Shown: in pieces, positions 16,783 through 24,535 of the stretch
How the letters are laid out: every line of letters starts with the position of its first letter
Position numbering within the stretch: position 1 is the first letter of the stretch
Assembly: GCA_946410455.1 (NCBI GenBank)
Contig: CAMKAJ010000023.1
Coordinates: forward strand, 1 to 39,142
Direction of reading: 5' to 3'
Length of the DNA: 39,142 nt
From: an uncultured Bacteroidales bacterium
GTDB taxonomy: Bacteria; Bacteroidota; Bacteroidia; Bacteroidales; UBA932
Program-made: the position numbers and the translations under genes
The notes under the pieces: model-generated
Database searches by the model: none
Told to the model about the DNA's origin: nothing
What the model saw: the letters and a program-made list of their open reading frames with translations, nothing else

Positions 16783-18077
16783 TGGAGCTGCCGTCCGCCT
16801 TTACCTACCCTTTCCGATATGTGCCGCATCCGCTTGTAGTGGAAGCGGCGCAGTCGCTAATACAGCGGCTCGACGGGGTGAATGCAGTGAGTTCCGGCAT
16901 TCCGCCGGAGGCGCTGGAGTCGCTCCGGGAGGGAAAGATGCTGGGCGTTCTGCTTACCGACGGAGGCCCGCTTTTCGCCTTCAGCGGTCTAGTGGGCGGA
17001 TGGTCTTCGCTGCCCGGATTCGTACCGCCGGTGCTCGATATTACGAACGGCTACTTCAAACAACGCGAGCGGGAGATTTCCACCATGCCGCCTGGGGCTT
17101 GCAAGGCTCAGGCGTCGGCCGATCTGCAAGACTGGCTGTTTTCTCATTATGTAGTTATGAACGGCAGGGGCGAAGAACTTAGCGTCAAAGACATTTTTGC
17201 CCTTCGCGCTCTTGTACCTCCGGGTGGAACTGGAGATTGCGCCGCACCCAAACTTCTCAATTACGCCTTCCGCCATGGGCTTAAGCCGCTGGCTATGGGA
17301 GAGTTTTGGTATGGCCGCAGCCCGGAGCGGGAGGTGCGCGAGCAAGGCCGCTTCTATCCTTCCTGCACCGGCAAGTGCGGCCCGCTGCTTACGTGGATGA
17401 TGCAGGGGCTGGTGCTGGAGCCTAATCCTCTGGATGCGGCCACAGTCTCCCCTCTTGAGCCTCAGCTTCTATATGTTGACGACTTTATTATAGTAGTCGA
17501 CAAGCCTGCCGGCATGCTTTCCGTGCCGGGACGCACAGGGGCCGAGTCGCTTCTGGACTGGCTGCGGGAGCGATTTGGAGCAGCTGTCGAGAGCTGCCAT
17601 CGGCTGGACATGGACACGTCCGGCCTGATGGTCTTCGCAAGGTCTGTAGCATGCAAATCGGAGCTTGAACGGCAGTTCGCGGAACGCGAAGTGCTCAAGG
17701 CATACCGCGCACGCCTGGACGGCGGGCCATGGAATCATGCACTCAAGGGCACCATCGCCTTACCTCTCACCCTAGATTATTACGACCGCCCCCGGCAGAT
17801 GGTAGATCCCATGGGCGGCAAGAAGGCCGTCACAAAGTATGAAGTGCTATCTATTGAGCCCGATGGCAGCGTGGACGTAATGTTCTGGCCGCTCACCGGG
17901 CGCTCGCACCAGATTCGCGTGCACGCAGCGCACGTACGCGGCCTCGGCCACCCGGTACGCGGCGACAGGCTGTACGGCAGCACCTCGCCAGACGACCAGC
18001 TGTGGCTACGCTCCTGCGGAATACAGTTCACTCACCCTGTGAGTTCTGGGCGCATGGTCTTTGGAGAAGGGGTATAA
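16782..18077 (+). CDS. RluA-family RNA pseudouridine synthase with an N-terminal extension
   Basis: About 431 residues from the ATG at 16782, which shares bases with the maf stop. The C-terminal ~230 residues are the RluA catalytic domain: DDFIIVVDKPAGMLSVPG, the active-site HRLDMDTSGLMVFAR with its catalytic Asp, and GRSHQIRVHAAH. They should isomerise specific uridines in rRNA or tRNA. The N-terminal ~200 residues contain no S4 domain that I can recognise; segments LPGFVPPVLDI and YPSCTGKCGPLLTWMMQGL look like the extension seen in some Bacteroidetes RluA proteins. Its role is unknown. Confidence 0.88.
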   Translation: MELPSAFTYPFRYVPHPLVVEAAQSLIQRLDGVNAVSSGIPPEALESLREGKMLGVLLTDGGPLFAFSGLVGGWSSLPGFVPPVLDITNGYFKQREREISTMPPGACKAQASADLQDWLFSHYVVMNGRGEELSVKDIFALRALVPPGGTGDCAAPKLLNYAFRHGLKPLAMGEFWYGRSPEREVREQGRFYPSCTGKCGPLLTWMMQGLVLEPNPLDAATVSPLEPQLLYVDDFIIVVDKPAGMLSVPGRTGAESLLDWLRERFGAAVESCHRLDMDTSGLMVFARSVACKSELERQFAEREVLKAYRARLDGGPWNHALKGTIALPLTLDYYDRPRQMVDPMGGKKAVTKYEVLSIEPDGSVDVMFWPLTGRSHQIRVHAAHVRGLGHPVRGDRLYGSTSPDDQLWLRSCGIQFTHPVSSGRMVFGEGV

Positions 18078-18186
18078 AAAGAAATGAGTTGGTGTCTCAC
18101 GACAACAACTCATACTAACCACATAATTAATAACACTAAAACTAATAACCAATAGGTTGTAGAGGAGAACCCTCTTGTATCAACCC
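18073..18186 (-). ncRNA. Candidate small RNA of about 110 nt, with its own promoter and terminator
   Basis: On the minus strand a promoter pair (18191-18222) points to a start near 18184-18186. The transcript would open with a hairpin (18181-18185 GGTTG with 18155-18159 CAACC, inner AGAGG/CCTCT), continue through an A/U-rich single-stranded stretch and end in an intrinsic terminator (18085-18112 plus T-run). No open frame of note lies inside. It sits 70 bp past the esterase stop on the same strand and converges with rluA. I do not recognise a known family; 6S-like or Bacteroides regulatory RNAs are possibilities. Confidence 0.6.
18076..18112 (-). terminator. Intrinsic terminator of the candidate small RNA
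   Basis: Minus-strand stem TGAGTTG-x-TGTC with GACA-x-CAACTCA (18085-18096 with 18101-18112, loop of 4, one internal mismatch), followed on the minus strand by TTTCTTTTT (18076-18084). The T-run covers the rluA stop codon. No T-run is present on the plus strand, so it is not a good rluA terminator. Confidence 0.7.
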
Positions 18187-18190
18187 AATG

Positions 18191-18222
18191 CAAAGGTAGA
18201 TATTATTTTTTAATTTGCAAAA
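18191..18222 (-). promoter_or_regulatory. Promoter of the candidate small RNA
   Basis: The minus strand reads TTTTG (18222-18218), a 19-bp spacer, then TACCTTTG (18198-18191), matching TTTG-N19-21-TAnnTTTG of Bacteroidetes. The neighbouring sequence is very A/T-rich. Confidence 0.65.
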
Positions 18223-18293
18223 TATTTTTTGAAAAAATTTTAATATTTATTTACCACCACTGATTTTAAGACAGTTACGGTTAAACAAAATTT

Positions 18294-19163
18294 TCAGTAA
18301 AGGACAAAATTGCGTGACGCGAACGGCAACGAGATGCGCAGGGCCGTGTGCCAGTACTCCCAGCTGTGCCAGCCGTCGCGGATGCGGAGCTCGGAGGGAA
18401 CGCCACGGCGGCGCATCGCCTGGTACATGCTCAGCGTATAATCGAGAATGAAATCGTCGTCACCGCAGTCGAAGAACCACTTGACGGTGCGGAGCTGGTT
18501 CAGTGTGGCCTCGTCGGCATTCGCTACGTAATCTACCGCCGAGTGATCGTGCACCGACTTGTTGACTATATATAACTTATCCTTCGGCATGTTCTCGCCA
18601 GGCTCAGGATTGTCCAGCCACCCGCTCATGCTGTAGCAGCTGGAGAACATATCGGGATGGTGCTGAGCATATACGGTAGAGCCGCCTCCGCCCATAGAAA
18701 GGCCCATAATGGCACGGTGCTGTTTGTCGCCCTGAATCTTCCAGAGTTTTTCTACTGCAGGCATGAACTCCTGGAAGAAAAAGTCTTCGTAATTATGCCC
18801 CGGCATATTGAAGTAGCCATTCCAGTTGTTGTGCACATCGGGATCACCGGCGTCAGGCATCAAGATAACCACCGGGCGGCATTCGCCGGAAGCAATCAAT
18901 TCATCTACAACTTCTTTCATGTGTCCGCGCGTCGCCCAGTCTTCGTGAGTGCCGTAGAGCCCGTGAAGAAGATAGATTACGGGATACTTGTCCGGAGTAG
19001 AGGCATCATAGCCTTTAGGCAGGTAGACATTGTACAACACTTCCTCGCCCAGAACGGTGCTCTGAACGCTATGTGTCGCGATTTCGCTCTTTCGCAATGG
19101 CTGAGCCGCCGCGCCGGCGGCAATCGACAGACCCAGGATGGTAATAAGGAAGAATCTCTTCAT
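18294..19163 (-). CDS. Secreted alpha/beta-hydrolase esterase (esterase D / PF00756 family)
   Basis: 289 residues with a Sec signal peptide cleaved after AAGAAA-Q (around residue 20). The alpha/beta-hydrolase signature is complete: oxyanion-side HGLYG (67-71), nucleophile Ser156 in GLSMGG, acid Asp in FDCGDDDF (~236), and His266 in DGWHSWEYW. The PF00756 family includes tributyrin, feruloyl and acetyl-xylan esterases, so a periplasmic or secreted ester hydrolase is likely, perhaps on plant polysaccharides. The first ~39 codons and upstream region are duplicated at 23287-23516. Confidence 0.9.
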   Translation of the reverse strand: MKRFFLITILGLSIAAGAAAQPLRKSEIATHSVQSTVLGEEVLYNVYLPKGYDASTPDKYPVIYLLHGLYGTHEDWATRGHMKEVVDELIASGECRPVVILMPDAGDPDVHNNWNGYFNMPGHNYEDFFFQEFMPAVEKLWKIQGDKQHRAIMGLSMGGGGSTVYAQHHPDMFSSCYSMSGWLDNPEPGENMPKDKLYIVNKSVHDHSAVDYVANADEATLNQLRTVKWFFDCGDDDFILDYTLSMYQAMRRRGVPSELRIRDGWHSWEYWHTALRISLPFASRNFVLY

Positions 19164-19276
19164 ATTGTCAAGTATTTCAAGGTACTAAGGTAATAATTAT
19201 TATGCTTACCCCAAAAGTTATGTAGTCATCGAAGAACTTCAGTACTTTTTGGGATTACCCGACAATTCGGCTGGAG
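19047..19276 (-). repeat. 230-bp direct repeat, copy 1 (esterase promoter and signal peptide)
   Basis: Identical to 23287-23516 at all but three positions I could find (19097, 19098, 19266), a constant offset of 4240. It covers the first ~39 codons of the esterase and about 113 bp upstream. The two copies are in the same orientation and flank the lipocalin-like/dikinase cassette. Confidence 0.95.
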
Positions 19277-19726
19277 CTATAGCACTTTGTCATCCCGTTC
19301 ACAGTTTTTTCCCCGTCATCTCCCCTGTCCGGAATTATCTTTACTGCGCGTAGAGGTACTTCAACCTGTACCTGTACGCACAATTTCGAGCTTTTTTGCT
19401 CGTAGAGGTACAAGTCATGACACCCCTACGAGCACTGTCTTTACACCTGGCCATCTCCAATTTCAGTATAAGCCAGATTACAGAGGCAAGCGGACAAAAA
19501 ATTCCACCGATGAAAGACAAGATTGCTAATCTTTGTACTGATAGTGGCAATTTAACTTTATGTACCATGCTCCGGGCCCAAGGGCCCCAAAAAAGCGTGC
19601 GCATATAGTCAAATTATTTGATTATACCAACGAGGCGTCAAAAAGTGTAAGTATATGAAAAATCGAGGGTAAACGGACGGATGTAAGACCCGGCCATAAT
19701 CAAGCCCTGAAGGGCCGAAACGGGCT
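19277..19726. other. 450-bp spacer without a convincing gene
   Basis: It contains two-hairpin repeat copy B (19348-19433), a CGAGC-T6-GCTCG palindrome inside it, a GGGCCC-AA-GGGCCC palindrome near 19574-19590 followed by six A, and GC-rich inverted segments just after the dikinase stop (about 19701-19726) that lack a T-run. Short frames here (for example plus 19396-19608) carry no recognisable features. Confidence 0.6.
19348..19433 (+). repeat. Two-hairpin intergenic repeat, copy B
   Basis: Same 86-nt layout as copy A at 3606-3691 (minus): hairpin 1 (19348-19357 with 19370-19379, 12-nt loop, one G.G mismatch), a linker ending in six T (19392-19397), then hairpin 2 (19398-19409 with 19422-19433, 12-nt loop, one A.C mismatch). 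Loops of hairpin 1 share ACTTCA, and the pair opening hairpin 2 shares GC...GC with compensatory changes inside. Copies lie on opposite strands, 15.7 kb apart. Confidence 0.7.
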
Positions 19727-22063
19727 TTACGTTAGTACAGTGATAATCCCTCGGGCGGCGTCCATTCTTATACGGTCGCCGTTCTTCAGCAATTTGGTGG
19801 CGCCCTTTACGTTCACGATTGTGGGGAGGCCATACTCCCTGGCCACTACGGCGCCATGGGAGAGGGATGAGCCTATCTCTGTGACAAGGCCGCTCGCAAT
19901 TGAGTAATAAGGGCTCCAGCCTATATCAGTGAATTTTGCCACCATGATTTCGCCCTTGCCGAGCTTGTTGGCTTCTTCGGGTGAATCTACTATGTGAACT
20001 ATGCCCTCGCAGACTCCGTTGGACACCGGGACGCCTTTCAATGTGCCGTCGGCATCCTGAGTGTAAAAGACATCGGCGACAGGTTTACCTATATAAATAT
20101 CATCAAATGACAGGCCTTCCTGTATGGCGTAGGCTTTGCGGCGACTGGCGGCTTTCATGGCCAGGGATTTTTCGCCGCCTATGAGGCGTCCGATTTCTTC
20201 GTGAGCGAGGAAGTAGATCAGATCCTCGTCGGGCAGTATGCCTTCTTTCACCATCATGGCGGAAAGTAGGGCGTACTGCGTCTTGAACATATCTATAAGG
20301 AGTATGAGCCGGGACTTGGTGGATTCCCTATCCACCACGCTCTGGCGGCATTTTTTGCCGTATGAAATGGCAGCGGCCCTGAGGAGCGGGTTCTTTATGA
20401 ATGAGAATTCCTTCCGGCAGTCTATCACCTCGCCGGAAGGGGCAAGATTCATAGGCGAACGGATGATGCTCAGAAGATAGTTCATCAGAGAAATTTGGTC
20501 CTCCCTCCAGGGCTTGCTCCTCATCTCGGCCTCCTTGATGCAGCGGTGCCCGTGGTGCTTGAGGAATTCCTGGTACTTGGCGTTGATTTCCGGATTGGCC
20601 TTGATGAATTGGAGCAGCTCTTCGGCCTCAAATTCCTTCTGGCTCGTGGCCTTTATCTGCTTTGCAAGCTCCTGCAGGCGCATAAGGATATCGGCGCTTT
20701 CTATGCCGGGGATATTGGTGAGAAAATGCGAAAGGAAGGACTGGTACTCCTTTTTGTCCGGGAAATACTTGTCCACCAACATGTAGAGGGTGCTGGTTGC
20801 GCTGCCCGAATAGGATGAGGATGCGTAGTGGTAGATGAGGCTCTCGTCCAGGAAGGGAATATTGGCGTCTATGCTCTTGTACAGTTCGCGGCTGGACTCT
20901 GCGCTGGTGAACTGCACCTTTGTGAGCATGCAGTCAAATTTCTTATGTGCTCCCCTTCCTGAGAATACGTATTTGAGGAACTTGACTGAGTTGACGGCGC
21001 GCAGCAGGGGGGCGGCATAGGGCGCCGTCACCGGAGGATAGTCATGATACTCCCCCATTATGGAGAGATTCATGTTCTGCGGATTGGCGATGCCTACCTT
21101 CGAATGCATATTGTACAGCAGCTGCATATCGAAGAACAGGTGCCCGGAAATGGAAGAAATGAGCCTGAGCGGGGCTTCCTCAAAAGGAGACTTGTACACG
21201 CCCGCCAGGTACAGCATATAGCGCATGCCGTAGTCTATGGCCTTGGCTGATGTGCTCAGCGTGAGCGGCGTAACGGCACCCGGCATCATCTCCCCCACAT
21301 TCCTTCTGGTGAAGAGGTGGCCATCCACGTCATCTTCCCTGTCAAATTCCTCTATATCAATGATTTCCGTGGTGATAGGGCGCATCTGGAGCAGATACAG
21401 CTCCCCGTCTTTCAAGGCCCATTCCACGTCCACGTCCTGGCCAAAGGTCTCGCGTATTCTCTTGCCGCTGTCATACAGCAGTTTCACTTCCGTCTCCGAG
21501 AGGAGCTCGTCGGACACGGGGCGATAGTTCTTGCGAGAAATCTGGTAGCGGTGGGCGCTCACTTTGCCGGACACCAGGTTCTCGCCCTGGCCGCTCACCG
21601 CTTCAATCAGGATGGCCGATCCGTTGTCCGGGCTTGCGGTGAAGAGGACGCCGGCCTTGTCGCTGTCCACCATTTCCTGAACCACGATGTTCATGTCGGC
21701 CTTGCCCATCCCGAAATGTTCAGCGTAATCCTTTACTCTCAAGGAGTTTAAGGAGTCCAGACATTTTTGGATGCTGCGCATGAGGCTCTGGCGCTCCACG
21801 AAAAGGCAGGTCTCATACTGCCCGGCATTGGAGGCGCTTTCCGTATCTTCGTTGGAGGCCGACGAGCGCACGGATACTTGCGGAACGTTCAGGGCATCAA
21901 ATGCTTGAAAGACAGCCACCTCGTCTATGCTGTCCGTCCCGGTGATTACGAATCCCTTTGGAACACGGAAGCCCTGTTTAAGCATTTGATCCAGCCCCTT
22001 GGCTTTTCCTCCCACCGCCGGGTAAATTTCTTCCGGCAACTGCCCTAACTGATATAGCTTCAT
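19727..22063 (-). CDS. PEP-synthase/rifampin-phosphotransferase-like dikinase
   Basis: A 778-residue cytoplasmic protein. Residues ~1-230 form a PPDK_N ATP-grasp domain (GGKAKGLDQML, VSVRSSASNEDTESASNAGQYET, ending in LLQMRPIT). NVGEMMPGAVTPLTLS (~253-268) is the segment that opens the middle domain of rifampin phosphotransferase-like and PigC-like proteins. The C-terminal PEP-utiliser domain has the swivelling phosphohistidine in GSSLSHGAVVAREYGLP (His ~736). The three-domain ATP/substrate/His layout suggests transfer of a phosphoryl group from ATP to a small molecule through His; the acceptor is unknown. PEP synthases lack this middle domain, and the C-terminal PEP/pyruvate-binding barrel of true PpsA is absent. 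It overlaps the lipocalin-like gene by 4 bp, indicating coupled translation. Confidence 0.82.
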   Translation of the reverse strand: MKLYQLGQLPEEIYPAVGGKAKGLDQMLKQGFRVPKGFVITGTDSIDEVAVFQAFDALNVPQVSVRSSASNEDTESASNAGQYETCLFVERQSLMRSIQKCLDSLNSLRVKDYAEHFGMGKADMNIVVQEMVDSDKAGVLFTASPDNGSAILIEAVSGQGENLVSGKVSAHRYQISRKNYRPVSDELLSETEVKLLYDSGKRIRETFGQDVDVEWALKDGELYLLQMRPITTEIIDIEEFDREDDVDGHLFTRRNVGEMMPGAVTPLTLSTSAKAIDYGMRYMLYLAGVYKSPFEEAPLRLISSISGHLFFDMQLLYNMHSKVGIANPQNMNLSIMGEYHDYPPVTAPYAAPLLRAVNSVKFLKYVFSGRGAHKKFDCMLTKVQFTSAESSRELYKSIDANIPFLDESLIYHYASSSYSGSATSTLYMLVDKYFPDKKEYQSFLSHFLTNIPGIESADILMRLQELAKQIKATSQKEFEAEELLQFIKANPEINAKYQEFLKHHGHRCIKEAEMRSKPWREDQISLMNYLLSIIRSPMNLAPSGEVIDCRKEFSFIKNPLLRAAAISYGKKCRQSVVDRESTKSRLILLIDMFKTQYALLSAMMVKEGILPDEDLIYFLAHEEIGRLIGGEKSLAMKAASRRKAYAIQEGLSFDDIYIGKPVADVFYTQDADGTLKGVPVSNGVCEGIVHIVDSPEEANKLGKGEIMVAKFTDIGWSPYYSIASGLVTEIGSSLSHGAVVAREYGLPTIVNVKGATKLLKNGDRIRMDAARGIITVLT

Positions 22064-23064
22064 CTTCTGAACTCCTGTGGCTTTCTCCCGTTAAACAAGC
22101 GGCTACCGTCCGCGTTGAATCCTATTTCCAATATGCCGCGGGCTTGTTTTCCGTCAATGATGTATTGCGCAATATGCTCATGCAGGATATAGTCTCCACC
22201 CTGGAAATGGTAGCTGACTCCCGCGAAGACGCTTGCTTCTACCGGGACAACGCGGCCGTCGTCCAGTTTTACGCTGAAAGACAGCGCATTGGGGACAGTG
22301 GCTATGCTGTTTAGGTCCAGATTGGATTCGAGATGGAAATGCTGGCCGCCTTCGTCGCGGTAATTCCCCACTTCCAGCAGGCTCATGACGGGGTACGAGA
22401 CCAGCGAATAGTTGAATTGCAGCTCGCTGGAAACAGCCATCAGCCAGAGGTGATTGTTCATGTAGTTCCAGTCCCTCTTGCCAAAGGAGTGGTCCCTTAC
22501 GCACGGGAGGGCGAAATCCAGAGGCTTTCCGTTAAGCTTAAGCTGGCCCTGCAGCGTGCCCTCCTGCTCGTAATGGCATTGGCCATCAATGGTTTTGAGC
22601 TCATTGAAAAAGGCTTTGTTCCACTTCTCGTTTGCTATGCCTATGGCTTTTCTGACTGCCGGCATGTCGCTTCCGAAATTGAGAGGCTCATTGGTGCCTG
22701 TGAAAGTGGCCTTGAAGTCAATTTCATCTTCTTCATTCAGCGTACCCTTGAAAGCCAACGTCCACTGGTCCTGCTCCTTGCTTACCACGAGCGGAGACTG
22801 CGCCGCGCGGAACAATTCCTGCTTCAGGCTATACAGCTTGCCGTCAAGATAAAGCGCGAACCAGGTTTCGTCGGCGTCCACACGCCTGCCCAGCCTGGCG
22901 AAGAGCGACATGCTCCCGTCGTGAGCCGAAAAGTAGTAGGAGTTGTTTATGAGGGGGTCTGCGTCCTGAGGTAGTGTATAGCTCTCGGCAGACTGGAAGT
23001 CGAAAGGCTGGTTCCTCTTCTCCAGCACCCGGCACATTAAGTTCTTTTTAAGAGCGTAAAACAT
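22060..23064 (-). CDS. Lipocalin-like (AttH/CrtC-type fold) protein paired with the dikinase
   Basis: A 334-residue soluble protein with no signal peptide. The central motif RDHSFGKRDWNYMNNH (190-205) is characteristic of the hydroxyneurosporene-synthase/AttH-like double-lipocalin group, and the rest is mainly beta-strand (HYEQEGTLQGQLKLNG, GQHFHLESNLDL). Such folds bind hydrophobic small molecules or act as hydratases. The stop overlaps the dikinase start (22060-22063), so the two proteins probably act together; some animal and bacterial proteins fuse this motif to a PEP-synthase-like chain, as far as I recall. Specific reaction unknown. The start at 23064 is 9 bp after the stop of the chimeric leader frame. 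Confidence 0.6.
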   Translation of the reverse strand: MFYALKKNLMCRVLEKRNQPFDFQSAESYTLPQDADPLINNSYYFSAHDGSMSLFARLGRRVDADETWFALYLDGKLYSLKQELFRAAQSPLVVSKEQDQWTLAFKGTLNEEDEIDFKATFTGTNEPLNFGSDMPAVRKAIGIANEKWNKAFFNELKTIDGQCHYEQEGTLQGQLKLNGKPLDFALPCVRDHSFGKRDWNYMNNHLWLMAVSSELQFNYSLVSYPVMSLLEVGNYRDEGGQHFHLESNLDLNSIATVPNALSFSVKLDDGRVVPVEASVFAGVSYHFQGGDYILHEHIAQYIIDGKQARGILEIGFNADGSRLFNGRKPQEFRR

Positions 23065-23073
23065 GTTGCAATT

Positions 23074-23403
23074 TCAGATTATCCCTATCTCCTTTTTGGT
23101 AATGGCCACAAGTTCCTCCGCACCGCTTGTAATCTTCGCGCTGACGTGGTTCACTTTCGGATAGCCCCATCCGCCTAAGCCCCTGACCGGGCCAACGATG
23201 CTGCCGGCAGGTAGGTCGTGGGACAGGATATAAGCAACTGAAAGTGAGGATTTTTCGGGGGAATTGAAAAGCCCGCTGGTCGCACGGCCCAGAACGGTGC
23301 TCTGAACGCTATGTGTCGCGATTTCGCTCTTTCGCAGGGGCTGAGCCGCCGCGCCGGCGGCAATCGACAGACCCAGGATGGTAATAAGGAAGAATCTCTT
23401 CAT
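23074..23403 (-). pseudogene. Chimeric frame: esterase signal peptide fused to an unrelated C-terminal fragment
   Basis: A 109-codon frame. Codons 1-39 repeat the esterase signal peptide and early mature region (MKRFFLITILGLS...STVLG). From codon 40 the sequence is unrelated to the esterase: RATSGLFNSPEKSSL... to the end, with LPAGSIVGPVRGLGGWGYPKVNH. It resembles the C-terminal end of some other enzyme, but I cannot assign it. The junction coincides exactly with the end of the 230-bp repeat (23287). It ends 9 bp before the lipocalin-like gene, so the borrowed esterase promoter may drive the whole cassette. Whether it makes a stable protein is unknown. Confidence 0.7.
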
Positions 23404-23516
23404 ATTGTCAAGTATTTCAAGGTACTAAGGTAATAATTATTATGCTTACCCCAAAAGTTATGTAGTCATCGAAGAACTTCAGTACTTTTTGGGATTACCC
23501 GACAAGTCGGCTGGAG
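23287..23516 (-). repeat. 230-bp direct repeat, copy 2
   Basis: Second copy of 19047-19276, same orientation, three mismatches. At the inner boundary it becomes unrelated sequence inside the chimeric frame; at the outer boundary it passes into a GC-rich palindrome (23533-23541 with 23553-23561) before greA. Confidence 0.95.
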
Positions 23517-23600
23517 GCCTTTTTATCTGGCAGCCGCCGCGACAGCCCCCTGCGCGGCGGCGGTGCCGTTCTGGAATAATTACGCAATTATAGTTATCGC

Positions 23601-24068
23601 CTAGCCGAGCGTGATGCTCTCTACTCTAAGGCGCAGGATGCCGGAAGGAACCTGTGCCTCGGCAATGTCGCCAACCTTTTTACCCATGAGGGCGGCGCCA
23701 ATCGGTGATTTCAGCGAAATCTTTCCGGCTTCGAGGTCCATCTCGTGAGGACTCACAATCTGGAACTTCATTCGGGAATTTGTAGACAGGTTCGTGAATT
23801 CCACATAGCTCAGAAGGCTAACCTCATCTTTTGGGAGGGCATCCGTGTCAATCACGCGGGAATGCTCCAGAATCTTCTGCAGAAAGCGGATACGGCTGAT
23901 AGTCTTGCCCTGGAGGCGCCTCGCTTCACGGTATCCCGCATTGTCGCTCCGGTCTCCCTGCGCACTGGTTTCTGCCAAATCTTCCTGCACCCTTGGATAG
24001 ACTTCCTCTATAAGGTGCCTCAATTCAGCCGCAATCTCATCATATCGTTGCTTTGACAGGTATTCCAT
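23601..24068 (-). CDS. greA: GreA/GreB-type transcription elongation factor
   Basis: 155 residues, the family's usual length. The N-terminal coiled-coil hairpin carries the acidic tip GDRSDNAGY with D39 and D42 in place of the D41/E44 pair that activates RNA cleavage in E. coli GreA; the GDRS form is closer to GreB. The C-terminal FKBP-like domain ends in SPIGAALMGKKVGDIAEAQVP. It rescues backtracked RNA polymerase by stimulating transcript cleavage. A strong 9-bp GC palindrome lies downstream (23533-23561) but without a T-run. It is transcribed toward the chimeric esterase leader. Confidence 0.92.
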   Translation of the reverse strand: MEYLSKQRYDEIAAELRHLIEEVYPRVQEDLAETSAQGDRSDNAGYREARRLQGKTISRIRFLQKILEHSRVIDTDALPKDEVSLLSYVEFTNLSTNSRMKFQIVSPHEMDLEAGKISLKSPIGAALMGKKVGDIAEAQVPSGILRLRVESITLG

Positions 24069-24080
24069 GGCCTAAAGATA

Positions 24081-24088
24081 CAAATTTA
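24081..24088 (-). promoter_or_regulatory. -7 box TAAATTTG of greA
   Basis: The minus strand reads TAAATTTG 12 bases before the greA ATG at 24068, followed by another related string TATCTTTA. The leader would be very short. No convincing -33 box. Confidence 0.45.
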
Positions 24089-24535
24089 GTATAAAATAGT
24101 ATTGGGGACATCGAAGGTATCTAGCAATCCCAGTCAGTCCGGATCAGCGGACTGATCAAGTGGGGCCTCGTACAATTTCGGGATCTCTAAGTTTTATCGA
24201 GAGCTCCGTTTTGTGGATGGCCATTTGCGAAAATGTAAAGTTGGGAATGGATTAACAGCACGTCACGACTTGAACGAGGAGCACATACTGGTTTGCGATT
24301 AATAACTTACATCCTAACGTCCCCTTTCAAATGAGGTATAATTAGCTGATAATTAGCCGTTTACACATATAAGCAGATAGTACCTCTATTGAACTCTTAT
24401 GTCTTGCGAGTTTTTATCCTCCTTGATTATCAATCACTTATACCTTAAGAGTCTGTAAGTTCCAGAATAAGAGAAAACGAAGTATAATAGCTTTACAACA
24501 ATACCTTTGTCGAAACAATCTAAAACCACATCAAA
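24089..24535. other. 447-bp AT-rich spacer opening the accessory island
   Basis: No gene seen. It contains a palindrome TCAGTCCG-N6-CGGACTGA (24134-24141 with 24148-24155) with no T-run, and the probable promoter of the DUF3244-like gene at its right end. Base composition drops sharply toward A/T here. Confidence 0.55.
24502..24509 (+). promoter_or_regulatory. -7 box TACCTTTG of the DUF3244-like gene
   Basis: TACCTTTG fits TAnnTTTG, 26 bases before the ATG at 24536. No clear TTTG about 20 bp upstream. Confidence 0.45.

Noticed and set aside
19396..19608. 70-codon plus-strand frame after the repeat copy B
   Set aside because: It reads through the hairpin repeat, has no start context or family feature, and the opposite strand is equally open.
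23533..23561. GC-rich 9-bp hairpin as a greA terminator
   Set aside because: No T-run on either strand; it may still slow polymerase.
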